NCBI GenBank assembly: GCA_023229525.1
Contig: JALNZC010000059.1
Coordinates: 1-17,321, forward strand
Direction: 5' to 3'
Length of the DNA: 17,321 nt
DNA from: Bacteroidales bacterium
Lineage (GTDB): Bacteria; Bacteroidota; Bacteroidia; Bacteroidales; FEN-979
The notes under the pieces were generated by a model. It saw only the letters and a list, made by a program, of their open reading frames with translations, was not told the origin of the DNA and did no database searches. Positions 16,101 to 17,321 of the stretch are shown here, piece by piece (position 1 is the first letter of the stretch; each line of letters begins with the position of its first letter). Made by a program: the position numbers and the translations under genes.

Positions 16101-16319
16101 AAGGTGATTGAATTCCTTCATGCCGATTTTATTCGGAATTTCCTTATACTGGGTTCCTTTGGAAACAGGTGGTATTAATTTCATATCGCGTAAAGGCGGA
16201 GTAATATTAAAATAAACCGCTTGTTTTACGGTGGTGGGGTGAAACGTCTTCTGTTGCCCGAGTGATAAATCCGGTAACAAACTCAGGGAAAAAATCAAGA
16301 TCAGTATTAAATGTTTCAT
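13107..16319 (-). CDS. Large multidomain surface protein, T9SS cargo
   Basis: The protein has 1070 residues. The signal peptide is residues 1-21. Residues about 105-535 form a conserved exported domain with GVDPPDTQGDIS, GDPVVLYDQAADRWIISQFS and DYPKFGIWPDGYYLSFN, seen in many uncharacterised secreted proteins; a beta-rich, possibly propeller-like fold is a guess. Two fibronectin-type-III-like segments follow (about 538-630 with TLNGTVNPNG; about 634-727 with ARGVCWNTS and YHVRAYAIN). Next comes a jelly-roll/MAM-like region (about 731-890, from LPFYEGF to WAIDDIQITG), then a NFTVQNGGDVTLIAGQ segment shared with the neighbour. The C-terminal 76 residues are a typical type A T9SS sorting domain (VYPNPTTGKFTLEF ... 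GIYIIRV ... TTKIIKQ). It should be exported by T9SS and fixed to the cell surface or released. The start is the ATG at 16319. A -7 box and a palindrome lie upstream, and inverted MITE copies flank the gene. Confidence 0.88.
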   Translation of the reverse strand: MKHLILILIFSLSLLPDLSLGQQKTFHPTTVKQAVYFNITPPLRDMKLIPPVSKGTQYKEIPNKIGMKEFNHLTSNAFTLPEDPVWQKQDGSVIPLSRAPLQNFEGVGNLSGVDPPDTQGDISTGAYVQVVNMNFAVYSKTGTILFGPADLMTIWAGNPAPYTVGNGDPVVLYDQAADRWIISQFSLPSASQNAELVAISTTSDPTGSWYCYIFPFGNKMPDYPKFGIWPDGYYLSFNQFVNQSSWGGVGAVVLQRSQMLIGGATSYMYFDLGPSSDPSSMLPSDWDGSTPPLANEPNYFTYFNDWSSPTEDYLKIWQFHTDWVTPANSTFSEVYSLVTAPFKSQICADATGRGVCIPQPGTANKLESLSDRLMFRLQYRNFGDHQSMVTNHTVDVDNSGHAGIRWYELRNSGSGWGIYQQGTYAPDAYHRWVGSVAMNGSGAIALGYSVSGSTSVYPGIRYTGRRANDPLGVMTIAEQTIMDGGGSKTYPSRWGDYSMMSVDPSDDQAFWYTTEYIQSTGTWNWHTRVASFTINNAPSVATLSATAVTLSTATLNGTVNPNGQATNYHFEWGTTVGYGNSTSIISAGSGVITLSVNASVSSLIGGTPYHYRLVAVNGDGTTYGDDITFTPGAAVLSTTAPSTITTSTAISGGNITSNGGASVTARGVCWNTSANPVATDSHTSDGSGSGSFTSNITGLLANTSYHVRAYAINSAGTWYGDDLQFTTVCAIYSLPFYEGFASTFMPTCWTQVDHQGNGQIWQFGVITGETPNPVLTGNYAYLNSDAYGSGNTENADLISPLLDLSAFTTVNLQFNHYFRLYTGEIGTLSYSINNGTTWTTIQAFNATTPNPDVFSQSIPAVAGQSQVKFKWNYTGTWGWYWAIDDIQITGMLTNRELTNITIGSGTTSCYNAGQTITLAGNSTNFTVQNGGDVTLIAGQNILFMPGTMVQSGGHLWGYITISDTYCVNPSSPINAPLNPETQTIVNEAETTLFRVYPNPTTGKFTLEFNADPKDNQATVRIFGMLGEEVLHENLGVTGKTEFSLSGRSNGIYIIRVIMGDRTATTKIIKQ

Positions 16320-16404
16320 AGCGGATGAATTTTATCGTTTGAATTAATTGAAGACCAATAATTGTGATGTGCGTCCGTGGACCCAATCGTTATTTATAAT
16401 CGTT

Positions 16405-16412
16405 CAAAGATA
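16405..16412 (-). promoter_or_regulatory. Candidate Bacteroidota -7 box TATCTTTG (minus strand)
   Basis: CAAAGATA on the plus strand reads TATCTTTG on the minus strand, an exact TAnnTTTG match. It lies 85 bp before the ATG at 16319, giving a leader of about 80 nt. The -33 element is weak (TTTC at 16439-16436, spacer about 23 nt). Of the region 16320-16867 without a gene, this box, the palindrome and MITE copy B are the recognisable content. Confidence 0.5.
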
Positions 16413-16419
16413 CAACGAT

Positions 16420-16435
16420 ATACACATATGTGTAT
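16420..16435. promoter_or_regulatory. Perfect 16-bp palindrome, candidate operator
   Basis: ATACACATATGTGTAT is its own reverse complement over all 16 bases. It begins 7 bp upstream of the -7 box on the minus strand, so it covers the spacer and reaches towards the -33 region. A dimeric regulator bound there would block or recruit RNA polymerase. No regulator gene lies in the window. Confidence 0.45.
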
Positions 16436-16537
16436 GAAACAACATAAAATTTTTTTTCGTTCTATAAAATATCAAGGATAAATGACCGGTAGGCAGCATC
16501 TTAACAAAAGTACTGCACAGTTTTCGTTTAGATGGGT

Positions 16538-16744
16538 GAGGCCACTCCGAAAAGTAGCTCATGATAAATTTACCCACCCCCAGCCCCTCCCTGTCCACAG
16601 GGAGGGGAGCATCTCTGCTCCGGCAACATACTGTATATCTTGTTATTGGGTATGGTGGCGCTTTTCCCCTTCCTTTTCAAGGGAGGGGTTGGGGGTGGGT
16701 AAATTGGCTGCAAACCTTGTTCGCAGACTTTTCGGAGCTGGCTC
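16538..16744 (-). mobile_element. MITE-like element, copy B (207 bp, inverted relative to copy A)
   Basis: It has the same length and ends as copy A: GAGGCCACTCCGAAAAGT at 16538-16555, and the complement of GAGCCAGCTCCGAAAAGT at 16727-16744. Reverse-complemented, it aligns with copy A without gaps and with about 13 differences by eye. It contains the same C-rich and G-rich arms (16573-16591 and 16681-16699). It lies upstream of the promoter of the 1070-residue gene and downstream of the FISUMP-domain gene, where it may stop read-through. The remaining 123 bp to the next gene (16745-16867) show no recognisable element. Confidence 0.8.
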
Positions 16745-16867
16745 ATAGGTTAATGTCACAAAAATTTGGCTGGTTATACATTGCAAACTCACCAGGACAA
16801 TATAACCTGGAACAAAGCAAGATGAAAATTTGAGGAAAAAACAATAAAGGGTCGTACCGGACTACGT

Positions 16868-17321
16868 TTAGTCATTGATGCAACGGACGGATAAACCAAA
16901 ACCTTTGTTGCTGGAATCGCGGGTTACAGAGGCACTGTTATACATCAAATAGCGTATCCAGCTTCCATCTGGTGAACTCTGAGTACTTGACCAATAAGAG
17001 TTAAGTTTTAAAAGGTAATAGAATCCTGAATATGAAAATGACCAATGTCCAGTGCCGAGAGCAGTAAAACCACTAGAATTAGTAGCGCCGGTGTTGGGAT
17101 TTGACCAATGAGTGTTTCCGGCCTCTTTCATTTTACCACCGGCAAGGGTCGATCCACCAAGTGCATTTATAAAGGTTACCCATTCAGCTTCAGTCGGAAT
17201 ATGCCATCCTTCCGGGCAGATGCCTTGTACATTTCCACTTGGAACAGGATCCCAAGAAGTAGAATTGGATGCGCCATTTAAATATTGAACTAATTCGGCC
17301 CATTGATACAAGCCTCCATAA
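16868..17321 (-). CDS. FISUMP-domain protein, C-terminal part (gene runs off the right edge)
   Basis: The frame is open to the window edge. The TTG at 17311 is read as Leu within YGGLYQWAEL, a typical internal sequence of this domain, so the true start is outside. The visible ~150 residues are the Fibrobacter-succinogenes major paralogous domain: CPEGWHIPTEAEW, LGGSTLAGGKMKEAG, HWSNPNTGATNSSGFTALG, YWSST and a closing GLSVRCIND. This domain is found in exported proteins of Fibrobacteres and Bacteroidota, often in many paralogues per genome, with unknown function. It usually sits at the C-terminus after a lipoprotein or Sec signal. The stop TAA is at 16868-16870. The gene points the same way as the three surface protein genes but is separated from them by a MITE. 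Confidence 0.85.
   Translation of the reverse strand, partial: YGGLYQWAELVQYLNGASNSTSWDPVPSGNVQGICPEGWHIPTEAEWVTFINALGGSTLAGGKMKEAGNTHWSNPNTGATNSSGFTALGTGHWSFSYSGFYYLLKLNSYWSSTQSSPDGSWIRYLMYNSASVTRDSSNKGFGLSVRCIND

Noticed and set aside
16561..16833. 90-residue reading frame on the plus strand
   Set aside because: It is the counterpart in MITE copy B, with a low-complexity product and no sign of a real protein.

Overview
The window looks like part of a Bacteroidota chromosome, most likely a free-living or sediment/marine Bacteroidales-type organism. The signs are a type IX secretion (T9SS) sorting domain at the C-terminus of a large exported protein, a Fibrobacter-succinogenes-type paralogous (FISUMP) domain, a secreted protein of the 'GNVGIGT...LPGVPS...LGEM' type seen across Bacteroidota, promoter -7 boxes of the form TAnnTTTG, and A-rich start contexts without clear Shine-Dalgarno sequences.

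Bases 1-4250, all on +, hold a membrane and cell-surface glycan module. It starts with the 3' part of a coiled-coil protein built on a 42-bp in-frame tandem repeat. A short broken remnant of a sulfatase-fold membrane gene follows, then a SAM methyltransferase with a coiled-coil tail, then an intact sulfatase/phosphoethanolamine-transferase-fold membrane enzyme. The remnant and the intact gene suggest that a 'coiled-coil protein plus sulfatase-fold enzyme' unit was duplicated and one copy partly deleted.

Bases 4366-11019 hold six glycan-modifying genes on alternating strands: a sulfotransferase-like/GT2 fusion (-), a GT2 (+), a sulfotransferase (+), a GT2 (-), a polysaccharide pyruvyltransferase-like protein (-), and a further sulfotransferase-like protein (+). 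Three sulfotransferase-type P-loops in under 7 kb suggest that a sulfated surface polysaccharide or glycan is made here. Neighbouring 3' ends are tightly packed: there is a 15-bp convergent overlap at 8123-8137 and a 4-bp convergent gap at 11020-11023. An intrinsic terminator for the last minus-strand gene lies inside the coding sequence of its convergent neighbour.

Bases 11024-17321, all on -, encode exported or surface proteins: a coiled-coil-ended secreted protein, a secreted protein with what looks like a degenerate T9SS sorting domain, a 1070-residue multidomain T9SS cargo, and the 3' part of a FISUMP-domain protein. Two 207-bp MITE-like elements with 18-bp terminal inverted repeats flank the 1070-residue gene in inverted orientation. 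An 11-bp-period repeat array lies downstream of that gene, and a perfect 16-bp palindrome lies just upstream of its probable -7 box. No tRNA, rRNA, CRISPR array or transposase gene was seen.
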